Source: Staphylococcus sp. MI 10-1553
Lineage (GTDB): Bacteria > Bacillota > Bacilli > Staphylococcales > Staphylococcaceae
DNA: 64,000 bases
NCBI RefSeq assembly: GCF_010365305.1
Contig: NZ_CP048279.1
Coordinates: 930,001 to 994,000, forward strand
Direction: 5' to 3'
The stretch's first letter is position 1. Every line of letters starts with the position of its first letter. Below, in pieces: positions 57,497 through 64,000 of this stretch. Position numbers and translations under genes: made by a program. The notes below the pieces were generated by a model, which worked only from the letters and a program-made list of their open reading frames with translations, was not told the origin of the DNA and searched no databases.

Positions 57497-57673
57497 ATGC
57501 TGAATAAAATGTTAAAAATATTGTTCTATATCGCAATGTACGAGTTAGGCAAATATATGACTGAACAAATATTAATTAAATGCATATCTAATAATGACGT
57601 CGAAGCACTCAAAGACTTTACACAAAATGATCACATCCATTTAAACAACTTTAAAGCAGAGGTGTCGGATTGA
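57497..57673 (+). CDS. rinB: RinB-like phage protein
   Basis: A 58-residue protein with a hydrophobic N-terminal helix (MLNKMLKILFYIAMYELGKY) and a polar tail, matching the small RinB protein that precedes rinA in staphylococcal siphophages. Its stop overlaps the rinA start by one base (TGATG). RinB was described as assisting RinA in activating phage transcription. The start could also be the GTG at 57485. Confidence 0.75.
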   Translation: MLNKMLKILFYIAMYELGKYMTEQILIKCISNNDVEALKDFTQNDHIHLNNFKAEVSD

Positions 57674-58092
57674 TGTCTTTAAGAAAGTCAACTGTTAATT
57701 ATTTAGAAAGTGAATTGCATAATTATCCCTATATCGACAAAGACATTAATAGAGTTAGAGAGGAAGTGCTACATCCCTGGTCTCCGGGAGATGAAAATAT
57801 AGGTGGTGGACGTTCTGGAGAGAATTTATGCGTAACAGAAATAAAAGCGACACGCGTTGTAAATGATAGACGTTTAGCACAGTTGACTAGATTAAAAGTA
57901 TCTATAGAGGTTGTATATAACATGACTACTGATGAAGGGTGCAAGTTAATGGATTTATATTATTTTGCGAAGCCTAGAAAACTTAATTTAACAGGGGTCG
58001 CTGATACTTTACACATTAGTAAAACCGTTGCGTATGACTTACGTAAAGGTATATTGTCGATGTTAGCTGATGAATTAGGGATTATTCATTGA
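57673..58092 (+). CDS. rinA: RinA-family activator of phage late genes
   Basis: A 139-residue ArpU/RinA-type sigma-like activator. The N terminus STVNYLESELHNYPY and VLHPWSPGDENIGGGRSG match the family. A C-terminal helix-turn-helix lies in LTGVADTLHISKTVAYDLRK. RinA activates the promoter of the packaging and morphogenesis operon, which follows here with terS. AGAGGTG precedes the ATG. Confidence 0.88.
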   Translation: MSLRKSTVNYLESELHNYPYIDKDINRVREEVLHPWSPGDENIGGGRSGENLCVTEIKATRVVNDRRLAQLTRLKVSIEVVYNMTTDEGCKLMDLYYFAKPRKLNLTGVADTLHISKTVAYDLRKGILSMLADELGIIH

Positions 58093-58132
58093 GTGGAAAA
58101 ATTCCGGAAAAATAGCATCACTTAACGTGTTA

Positions 58133-58207
58133 TTATGTTAGTGTATAGAAATGTACGACATGATGATTTGTGTTTCTGTCTACGATGAACTTTTGTTGCT
58201 TATTCAT
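58133..58207 (-). CDS. Possible 24-residue peptide
   Basis: On the minus strand AAGGAGG is followed by an ATG and 24 codons beginning MNKQQKFIVDRNTNHHVV. The ribosome site is excellent and the frame closes cleanly. No homologue is recognised. It lies in the 58093-58418 gap between rinA and hicA. Confidence 0.4.
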   Translation of the reverse strand: MNKQQKFIVDRNTNHHVVHFYTLT

Positions 58208-58237
58208 TGTATTCCTCCTTTTGATAATATAATCGTG

Positions 58238-58262
58238 AAGGCGTCCTAGAGGCGTCTTTTTT
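58238..58262 (+). terminator. Weak terminator-like hairpin before hicA
   Basis: AGGCGTC pairs with GGCGTCT, using two G-U contacts, around CTAGA and ahead of TTTTTT. Confidence 0.55.
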
Positions 58263-58383
58263 GTGCGTTGTTATGAATTACACAGTGTGTGATTGATATG
58301 AGTATATAACTCAAATGAAATATCGAACTAGGGCATCTTAATTGCTGTGTCTTTTTGTCATTAAACCCTTAACACATACTATA

Positions 58384-58403
58384 ACATATGTTATAACATA
58401 TGT
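58384..58403. promoter_or_regulatory. Palindromic operator of hicA-hicB
   Basis: ACATATGTTATAACATATGT is a perfect 20-base palindrome made of repeated TATAACATATG-type units, 15 bases before hicA. Antitoxin HicB or the HicAB complex is the likely ligand, as in other type II systems. Confidence 0.65.
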
Positions 58404-58418
58404 AGGAAATAAATCAAG

Positions 58419-58604
58419 ATGAGCTTATCAAAAGAAGTTATTAAGAAAATTGAGCAAGGCGGATGGTATCTTGTAAGAGTGGTTGGTAGTCATCATCACT
58501 TTAAGCATCCAACGCGTAAAGGCAAAGTCACTGTTCCACATCCAAAGAAAGATTTACCTCGTGGAACAGAATGCTCAATCTTAAAGCAAGCAGGACTATT
58601 ATAG
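58419..58604 (+). CDS. hicA: HicA toxin, mRNA interferase
   Basis: A 61-residue double-stranded-RNA-binding-like toxin that cleaves mRNA when free of its antitoxin. The catalytic histidine lies in VGSHHHFKHP and the family end PRGTECSILKQAGL is intact. The order toxin-antitoxin is normal for hicAB. It is inserted between rinA and terS of the prophage. Confidence 0.93.
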   Translation: MSLSKEVIKKIEQGGWYLVRVVGSHHHFKHPTRKGKVTVPHPKKDLPRGTECSILKQAGLL

Positions 58605-58638
58605 TCTTCTTGCATCTTCTTTAATTGGAGGGATAAAT

Positions 58639-59034
58639 ATGAAGTATCATTTCTATGCAGTATTACAACGAGAAGATAACGACTATAACGTATACTTTCC
58701 GGATTTACCAGGCGCGATAACGTTTGGTAATGATATTGAAGATGCTGTATTTATGGCACAGGATGCATTAGAGGGTCATTTACTGGTAATGGAAGATGAT
58801 GGTGATGAGATACCTAAACCATCTGAGTATAAGGAACTTGTCAATGATCTAGAGGCTAATGAGCAATTACAATTAGTGACTGTCGATACTAAACTTGTTA
58901 GGATTAAAGAAGAGAATAAGACAGTGAATAAGATGGTGACATTGCCACAGTATATGGTTGTGTTAGGTAAAGAAAAAGGCGTTAACTTTAGTCAGACCTT
59001 ACAGAGAGCATTAAAAGAAGAATTGAATATTTAA
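58639..59034 (+). CDS. hicB: HicB antitoxin
   Basis: A 131-residue antitoxin with the partially degraded RNase H fold of HicB at the N terminus (YFPDLPGAITFGNDIEDAVF) and a C-terminal helical DNA-binding part (GVNFSQTLQRALKEEL). GGAGGG precedes the ATG. It follows hicA by 34 bases and ends at a terminator, so the pair is a closed unit. Confidence 0.93.
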   Translation: MKYHFYAVLQREDNDYNVYFPDLPGAITFGNDIEDAVFMAQDALEGHLLVMEDDGDEIPKPSEYKELVNDLEANEQLQLVTVDTKLVRIKEENKTVNKMVTLPQYMVVLGKEKGVNFSQTLQRALKEELNI

Positions 59035-59038
59035 GATT

Positions 59039-59068
59039 GAGACATCACATTGCGTGGTGTCTTTTTAT
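59039..59068 (+). terminator. Rho-independent terminator of hicA-hicB
   Basis: GACATCAC pairs with GTGGTGTC around ATTGC, followed by TTTTTATT. Confidence 0.9.
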
Positions 59069-59112
59069 TATGACTAAAAAAGCTAATAGCGTGAGAGTTG
59101 GTGATAGATGAA

Positions 59113-59592
59113 ATGAAATTGACAGAAAAGCAACAGATGTTTGTAGATGAATACATTATAGATTTAAATGCGACACAAGCAGCTATACGTGCAGGTTATA
59201 GCGAGAAGTGCGCGAGGCAGGTTGGGAATGCAAATATGTCAAAAGTGTACATGCAACAAGCGATTCAAGCGAGGTTAGCTGAAAAGAAAGACAATCTCGT
59301 TATGAAACAGGATGAAATACTTGAGAGATTAACGAGACTTGGGAGGCGTGAGGAGCCAGATTATCAAGTTGTGATTGTTGAGACACCTGTATTCGACAAC
59401 AATAATAGGGTGCTAGGCGTTGAAAAGAAACCTCAAATCGTTGAAGTACCAACACAAAATAAAGATGTAATTAAAGCACTGGAACTGTTAGGTAAGCGTT
59501 ATATGATGTGGAATGGCAAACAATCAGAAACGCAAGAATCAAAACTCGAAACGTTGATTAAACAGAACAGGCAAGTGATTGACGATGAATAA
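59113..59592 (+). CDS. terS: Phage terminase small subunit
   Basis: A 159-residue Terminase_2-family protein that binds the packaging site. The N-terminal DNA-binding domain is typical: LTEKQQMFVDEYIIDLNATQ, AAIRAGYSEKCARQVGNANM. A coiled-coil oligomerisation segment follows. ATG 59113 is chosen over the TTG at 59098 for its GGTGAT spacing. It overlaps the terL start by eight bases. Confidence 0.92.
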   Translation: MKLTEKQQMFVDEYIIDLNATQAAIRAGYSEKCARQVGNANMSKVYMQQAIQARLAEKKDNLVMKQDEILERLTRLGRREEPDYQVVIVETPVFDNNNRVLGVEKKPQIVEVPTQNKDVIKALELLGKRYMMWNGKQSETQESKLETLIKQNRQVIDDE

Positions 59593-60028
59593 ACTGAGTC
59601 ACCAATTTACTGATAAGCAATATGCCATTTATCGTGACGTGATGAAAAAGGACTGGTTTCTATGTATCTTATATGGCGCTAAACGTACAGGTAAAACGAT
59701 TTTCAACAACTATATGTTTTTAGAAGAAGTGTTAAATGTACGTGAGCGTGCGACAAGGCTTGGTATAAGAAACCCGCAGTACATTTTAGCCGGTTATACA
59801 TTGGCGCATTACTTTAAAAATGATAAGCTACGGATTTTATATGACGCTTGTCCTCGATTTGCCTCAGAGATTTATAACTATGCGTGGGACACTAAAAAAG
59901 ATTTACCGATGAAAGAATACGATGACGTGATGGATGCGATGCGTTATGCGTTACTCACGTTTGTAGAAACATTCGAACAAAGAAGTGTTGAAGATGAAAT
60001 TGATTTAATTCAACAATTAGGAATTTAG
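59585..60028 (+). pseudogene. terL: Phage terminase large subunit with a large internal deletion
   Basis: Only 147 codons remain of a protein usually above 400. The N-terminal ATPase start with Walker A LYGAKRTGKT and the following AGYTL are present. The frame then passes into the extreme C-terminal end (ASEIYNYAWDTKKD, then EYDDVMDAMRYAL). The Walker B region and most of the nuclease are missing, with the junction near residue 80. The deletion is in frame. DNA packaging by this product is not expected. Confidence 0.85.
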
Positions 60029-60036
60029 GTGATAGA

Positions 60037-61434
60037 ATGCGGTTTAAACCTGACAGTAATTTAATATTTACGTGTAAAGACGTTGATGATTTGTTAGCCA
60101 AAAATGGTGAAAAATTGTTAACGTTTTTTAATTTACATCGAGATCAGCAACGTCCTCGATTACAAGAGCTGCTCGATTATTATTTGACGAATAATAAGGG
60201 AATCAATCAACGTCCGGGACGTGATGAACCATACGCGGATTATCGTATTGCACACGCGTTTGTGAAGAATGGTACGGACTTTATTCGCGGTTATATCGGT
60301 GGGAATGAAATTACATTCCGCGATGAGCAATATGCTGATGAGATTCAACACATTAATGACATTAACGATGCACATGTTGTTAACGTTGAGATTTTAGAAG
60401 ACTGTATTATTTATGGACGCGCTTATGAGATTGTATATCGTAATACGGACAATCAAGACATCTTTAAGCGTTTAGATCCAAAAAATGTGTTTGTGATTTA
60501 CAGTAATGACATTGAAGTTGAGCCGATTGCAGCTGTGCGTTATCGTTCAGAAAAGACAAACGGTAAAGATGTGACGTTGATTGATTTCTATACCGCTGAT
60601 TATCGTGCTTATTTTTATGTAGATGATAACCGTTTAAGAGAACGTGCAGACATGCCACAAGAGCTGAATATGCATCATATGTTACAGATTCACGAATATA
60701 ATGCGAATCGGTTCAGACAAGGTGTGTTTGAAAATGTACTCGATTTAATCGATGCATATGATTACGCAGAGTCTGATACAGCGAATTATATGACCGATTT
60801 GAACGATGCGATGCTAAAAATTGAGGGGCATTTAGACTTAGATATTGAAGAGGCTAGAAAAATGCGTAAGTCCCGTATTATTTTAGCTAAAACAAAACCT
60901 GATGCATCCGGCCGTATCGGTAATGCGAATGTCGATTATATTTATAAGCAGTATGACGTTGCTGGCGTTGAAGCATACAAGAAGCGTATTCAAAAAGACA
61001 TCCACAAGTTTACGAATACGCCTGATTTATCCGATGAACATTTCGGTGGGGTGCAGTCGGGTGAGGCAATGAAATATAAGTTATTCGGACTTGAACAGTT
61101 ACGCTCAACAATTGAAAGGCAGTTGACGAAAGGCTTTAAACGTCGGTTTGCGATTATTCAAAGTGTGCGGAATCACTTGAATGATCATGTCGATTTTACG
61201 AATATGCGTATTGAGTTTAAGCCTAACATCCCGCAATCCTTAGCAGAATATGCAGACATCTTTATTAAGCTTGGCGGTCGTGTCAGTCAAGAAACGTTAT
61301 TGTCTTGGCTTCCGAATATTGAAAATCCTAAAGAAGAACTTGAAAAAGTGAAACAGGAAGAACAAGAAAGCTCAAGTGCAAATGACTATCAAGACGCGAT
61401 GAAAGAAGACATGAACGATGTCGAGCTTGAATGA
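60037..61434 (+). CDS. Phage portal protein (SPP1-type)
   Basis: A 465-residue portal of the SPP1 gp6 family, forming the dodecameric DNA gate at the head vertex. Typical are the early YYLTNNKGINQRPGRDEPYA (spread over the first 60-75 residues), GRAYEIVYRN, DLSDEHFGGVQSGEAMKYKL in the wing/stem region, and a Glu-rich end. AGGTGAT precedes the start. It overlaps the MuF gene by 17 bases. It appears intact. Confidence 0.93.
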   Translation: MRFKPDSNLIFTCKDVDDLLAKNGEKLLTFFNLHRDQQRPRLQELLDYYLTNNKGINQRPGRDEPYADYRIAHAFVKNGTDFIRGYIGGNEITFRDEQYADEIQHINDINDAHVVNVEILEDCIIYGRAYEIVYRNTDNQDIFKRLDPKNVFVIYSNDIEVEPIAAVRYRSEKTNGKDVTLIDFYTADYRAYFYVDDNRLRERADMPQELNMHHMLQIHEYNANRFRQGVFENVLDLIDAYDYAESDTANYMTDLNDAMLKIEGHLDLDIEEARKMRKSRIILAKTKPDASGRIGNANVDYIYKQYDVAGVEAYKKRIQKDIHKFTNTPDLSDEHFGGVQSGEAMKYKLFGLEQLRSTIERQLTKGFKRRFAIIQSVRNHLNDHVDFTNMRIEFKPNIPQSLAEYADIFIKLGGRVSQETLLSWLPNIENPKEELEKVKQEEQESSSANDYQDAMKEDMNDVELE

Positions 61435-62770
61435 TTATTGGTTAGAACGCGCGAAGCAGTTCATCCAGTCTGAAACATTAGAAGATGCTGCAAAGGTGGC
61501 TGAAATTGAGCGCATTGTGGCGATGATGTTTGCGGATATCTACAAAAACTTGTTGGCCTATTATGGGAAGCTCGCGACAGCTGAAGGGATTGACTGGCGA
61601 GAAGCGAAAAAGATAGTGGATGCGTTCGATATTGAAATGTTTCAAATGCAAGCGAAAGCCTATGTGGAGAATAAAGACTTTAGTGAAAAAGCGAATGAAG
61701 AGCTGAAGCGTTATAACACGACCATGTATGTGAATCGTGAGCAGTTGTTAAAACATGAGCTCGGTTTAATTGTAACGAAAGCCTATGCGGAACAAGAGAA
61801 AGTGGTGAATCATCACTTACAAGATAGCGTGACACGTACATTGAAACATCAAGCAGGTATTTTAGGTGCGGATGTGCATGTAAAGCAGTCAGATGTTGAA
61901 GCGATTGTGTATTCTAACTTTGGCAAGCTGAATTGGTCTGAGCGACTTTGGAATAATCAAGATGAACTCAGAAAAGATGTTGAGCGGATGGCAAGCCATG
62001 TGATGTTACGTGGGCGTCATCCGTATGAGTTTGTGCCGGAGATACGTAAGAAGCAGAAGCAGACAGTCGCTAATACAAAAAGGCTATTGATTACCGAAGC
62101 TGCACGTGTCCAAACGGAAGCACAGAAAATGCACTATTTAGAAACGATGGGCGACGATGCGGAATATGAGTTTGTGGCGAAACGTGATGAAAAGACGTCT
62201 AAAATCTGTCGTCATTATGATAAAAAAGTGTTTAAAGTGAAAGACATGGTGCCTGGTGTTAATGCCCCGCCGATGCATCCCCATTGTCGAAGCACGACGG
62301 TACCACATGTAGGAAACTGGCGTGATAAGTTCTTCAAGGATAGACAAGGGAAGTATCGATTGAGGGGTGACGAGGAAACGAAGCAACTTTTAGCTAAAAA
62401 AGAAATGACGGATGCTCTGGATAGTGGTAAAATAAAAGTTGAATTAAATGTTGATAAACAGAACCGACACCAATTAGGTCATCAATTGTATGAAGCCTAT
62501 AAGAAAAAGAATTTACAAAAAGGGCTTCCAATACCAAGTTATACAATATTAGACAATGATGAACTCAATGCATTAATAATTCAAAAAGCTGGTAAGGGCT
62601 ATTTACTAGTTGATAAAAAAGGGAAATGGCTAAATAAAGAAGTCATCGATTTTGATAAAACTGTCGGGAAAGTATACACTGATGGCCGGTTTATAGAAAC
62701 GAAATGGGGGAAGGTGCACTACTCAAAAACGGGTAGCCATGTTGTCCCTAAAAAGGAGGAGAATAAGTAA
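61418..62770 (+). CDS. MuF-family phage minor head protein with C-terminal Ntox50-like toxin domain
   Basis: A 450-residue two-part protein. Residues about 1-310 are a phage head morphogenesis (MuF/SPP1 gp7) protein, with CRHYD near 264 and HPHCRSTTVP near 287 as the conserved metal-type motif. After KYRLR (about 322) a separate domain runs to the end, with QNRHQLGHQLYEAYKKK, IIQKAGKG and the final KVHYSKTGSHVVP. The last motif is typical of polymorphic toxin type 50 (Ntox50), a predicted nuclease. Phage MuF proteins are known carriers of such toxins. The stop overlaps the next small gene by one base, the usual toxin-immunity layout. Confidence 0.82.
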   Translation: MSSLNDYWLERAKQFIQSETLEDAAKVAEIERIVAMMFADIYKNLLAYYGKLATAEGIDWREAKKIVDAFDIEMFQMQAKAYVENKDFSEKANEELKRYNTTMYVNREQLLKHELGLIVTKAYAEQEKVVNHHLQDSVTRTLKHQAGILGADVHVKQSDVEAIVYSNFGKLNWSERLWNNQDELRKDVERMASHVMLRGRHPYEFVPEIRKKQKQTVANTKRLLITEAARVQTEAQKMHYLETMGDDAEYEFVAKRDEKTSKICRHYDKKVFKVKDMVPGVNAPPMHPHCRSTTVPHVGNWRDKFFKDRQGKYRLRGDEETKQLLAKKEMTDALDSGKIKVELNVDKQNRHQLGHQLYEAYKKKNLQKGLPIPSYTILDNDELNALIIQKAGKGYLLVDKKGKWLNKEVIDFDKTVGKVYTDGRFIETKWGKVHYSKTGSHVVPKKEENK

Positions 62771-62964
62771 TGAAACTATGGACATATGTCGGGAAAAATG
62801 TACGAATAGAATTGACTGATGGTCAACTATTCATCGGTAAAGCTACTGATTATGACGATGAAATGGATAATGAAAGCGGAGAAGATTCTATAAATTTATA
62901 TGATGGTATATGTTTATATGATTTTAATGAAAGCGAAATAAAATCGATTGAAATTATAGATTAG
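62770..62964 (+). CDS. Putative immunity protein for the Ntox50-like toxin
   Basis: A 64-residue acidic protein starting at the toxin stop (TAATG overlap). The layout MKLWTYVGKNVRIELTDGQLF, with further strands ending in SEIKSIEI, resembles an Sm/LSM-like beta barrel. Small LSM-like genes are often found behind phage toxin domains. The immunity function is inferred from position and from its exchange with the toxin between the two arms. Confidence 0.7.
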   Translation: MKLWTYVGKNVRIELTDGQLFIGKATDYDDEMDNESGEDSINLYDGICLYDFNESEIKSIEIID

Positions 62965-63003
62965 GCACCTAACTGATAATAATGGTTGCGGTGCTCTTTT
63001 TAT
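62964..63003 (+). terminator. First terminator after the toxin-immunity pair
   Basis: GCACCTAAC pairs with GTTGCGGTGC with a bulge, followed by TCTTTTTAT. Confidence 0.78.
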
Positions 63004-63014
63004 ACCTAATTTTA

Positions 63015-63042
63015 AGCTACTGTATTGCAGTGGCTATTTTTT
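63015..63042 (+). terminator. Second terminator after the toxin-immunity pair
   Basis: AGCTACTG pairs with CAGTGGCT around TATTG, followed by ATTTTTTATG. The left arm has the same hairpin with a compensating change. Confidence 0.8.
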
Positions 63043-63141
63043 ATGCCCAAACCGTGCTTATGGCGTTAAAAGATGCAAGTGTAGTCCAAACCATGCAATG
63101 ACATAAAACTTGCAAGAGTAGATTTAAATGAGGTGCGAAAT

Positions 63142-63720
63142 ATGAAAGAACAATGGTTAAAGTTAAGCTTACAATTTTTTAATGATGCGGGTACTGAAGA
63201 GGCGACAAGTGATGAGAATACCGAAACTGAAGCAGCTGAAGCGACACAAGAAGCTGAAGAACTGTCTGAAGCGCAACTTAAGTTAGTGAATGATCGTGTG
63301 AATGAAGAGATGCAACGACGTACGAAAGAGATGCGTCAACAGATTCAAGATGAGTTAGCTGAGAAGCAAAAAGAAGCTGATAAGTTGCGTAAGATGAACG
63401 CCGAACAAAAGCATCAATACGAGCTTGAAAAGGCTGAAAAAGAACGTGATGAGTATAAGCAACAACTCGAGTCATACAAGATGCGTCAAGAAGCGATGGC
63501 GATGTTCAGTGAGGCAGGCATGCAAGCCCCTGAATCTTTATTGAATATGGTCGTTCAAGATACAGCTGAAGCAACAAAAGAAGCTGTAGATAGCTTTGTT
63601 TCGATGGTGAATCAAGAAGTACAGCGTCAGTTAGAAAGTAAGGCGACACAAAGCCGTGTTGTTGGAAATCATGTTGAAGCGCCTAAAACAGATGAAGCTT
63701 GGAAAACATTTTTAAATTAA
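63142..63720 (+). CDS. Phage scaffold protein, right copy
   Basis: A 192-residue capsid scaffold protein. An acidic N-terminal region rich in Glu, Ala and Thr (to about residue 50) is followed by a long coiled coil (RTKEMRQQIQDELAEKQKEA) and a C-terminal capsid-binding domain. It is nearly identical to the left copy after about residue 50. GAGGTG lies six bases before ATG 63142; the GTG at 63133 is inside that site. The capsid gene follows 14 bases later. Confidence 0.9.
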   Translation: MKEQWLKLSLQFFNDAGTEEATSDENTETEAAEATQEAEELSEAQLKLVNDRVNEEMQRRTKEMRQQIQDELAEKQKEADKLRKMNAEQKHQYELEKAEKERDEYKQQLESYKMRQEAMAMFSEAGMQAPESLLNMVVQDTAEATKEAVDSFVSMVNQEVQRQLESKATQSRVVGNHVEAPKTDEAWKTFLN

Positions 63721-63734
63721 GAAAGGTTGATTTG

Positions 63735-64000
63735 ATGATGAAATTTAATTTACAATTTTTTGCTGATACGGCTACGGGCGGGACTGCAACACCTGCAGCA
63801 GCAACACAAACGAAAGTGGCACTAGGTGAAACGAAATTAAAGGACAAACACACTGGCATTGTAAAAACTGTGACAGATGCGAAGTCGTATGTGACACCTG
63901 CATTGATTACTGATGATGCGATTTATATGGAGGGGCGTTCATTCACTGTGATGAAAGGTGATGTCGCTGAATTACGTGATTATGACCGTACACAAGCGAA
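63735..64000 (+). CDS. Phage major capsid protein (3' end outside window)
   Basis: The first 88 codons of a capsid gene, open to the window end. The N terminus MMKFNLQFFADTATGGTATP has the short LQFFA motif common to siphophage capsid proteins, followed by an Ala/Thr-rich arm and the SYVTPALITDDAIYMEGRSF segment. AAAGG precedes the two adjoining ATG codons. Whether the rest is intact cannot be seen. Confidence 0.85.
   Translation, partial: MMKFNLQFFADTATGGTATPAAATQTKVALGETKLKDKHTGIVKTVTDAKSYVTPALITDDAIYMEGRSFTVMKGDVAELRDYDRTQA

Larger units (their letters stand above)
61946..63758 (+). repeat. Right arm of the large inverted repeat
   Basis: The counterpart of 54226-56156. It spans the second half of the MuF gene, the toxin domain, the immunity gene, the double terminator, the scaffold gene and the first codons of the capsid gene. 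The central toxin-immunity part is not shared with the other arm. Confidence 0.85.

Noticed and set aside
58384..58403. Palindrome as a replication origin or phage packaging site
   Set aside because: Its place directly before hicA and its repeat form fit an antitoxin operator better.

Overview
The window reads as chromosome of a coagulase-positive staphylococcus, most likely of the S. intermedius/pseudintermedius group or a close relative. The evidence is the AT-rich base composition, a core gene order typical of Staphylococcus (pdhCD, pot genes, typA, ftsW, pyc, ctaA/ctaB/ctaM, ylbF/ylbG, rsmD-coaD, yceD-rpmF, pheST, rnhC, zapA-cvpA-polX-mutS2-trxA-uvrC-sdhCAB-murI-rdgB), and a 21-residue phenol-soluble modulin of the epsilon type. 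Species assignment is inference.

Bases 1 to about 53,000 are core chromosome. Bases 1-2172 hold the end of the pyruvate dehydrogenase operon (E2 tail and E3). Bases 2366-9088 hold a UPF0223 gene, a cupin-type regulator with potABCD (polyamine uptake) and two DUF4064 membrane proteins. Bases 9811-18280 hold suhB-like, typA, an Old Yellow Enzyme, the yla cluster and ftsW. Bases 18540-24653 hold pyruvate carboxylase and heme A synthesis (ctaA divergent from ctaB-ctaM). Bases 24932-33638 hold a small secreted repeat protein, a CAP-domain protein, ylbF/ylbG, a glycerophosphodiesterase, rsmD-coaD, tmcAL, yceD-rpmF and a SpoU methylase. A T-box leader precedes pheST (33682-37508). Next come a MerB-like gene broken by one in-frame stop, rnhC, the zapA-to-uvrC run, sdhCAB behind a Fur-type box, murI-rdgB-yfcE and psm-epsilon.

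Three copies of one roughly 300-500 bp non-coding repeat lie at 9256-9757, 30174-30679 and, inverted and partial, 38398-38692. Each carries the same strong hairpins. It is the main dispersed repeat of the window.

From about 53,400 the window is accessory. An interrupted tRNA-Arg(UCU) site has a duplicated tRNA 3' end and terminator flanking a 0.5 kb scrap with the end of an endolysin-like gene. On the other side of the tRNA (54,200 to the window end) is a decayed siphophage-type prophage. Its rightward late module runs rinB, rinA, hicA-hicB, terS, an internally deleted terL, portal, a MuF head protein with a C-terminal toxin-like domain, a small putative immunity gene, scaffold and the start of the capsid gene. 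To its left is an inverted, related but not identical copy of MuF end, toxin, immunity, scaffold and capsid start. In that copy the toxin and immunity parts are replaced by an unrelated pair, and a further immunity paralogue stands alone. This arrangement of exchangeable toxin-immunity cassettes between conserved phage head genes is the most interesting feature of the window.
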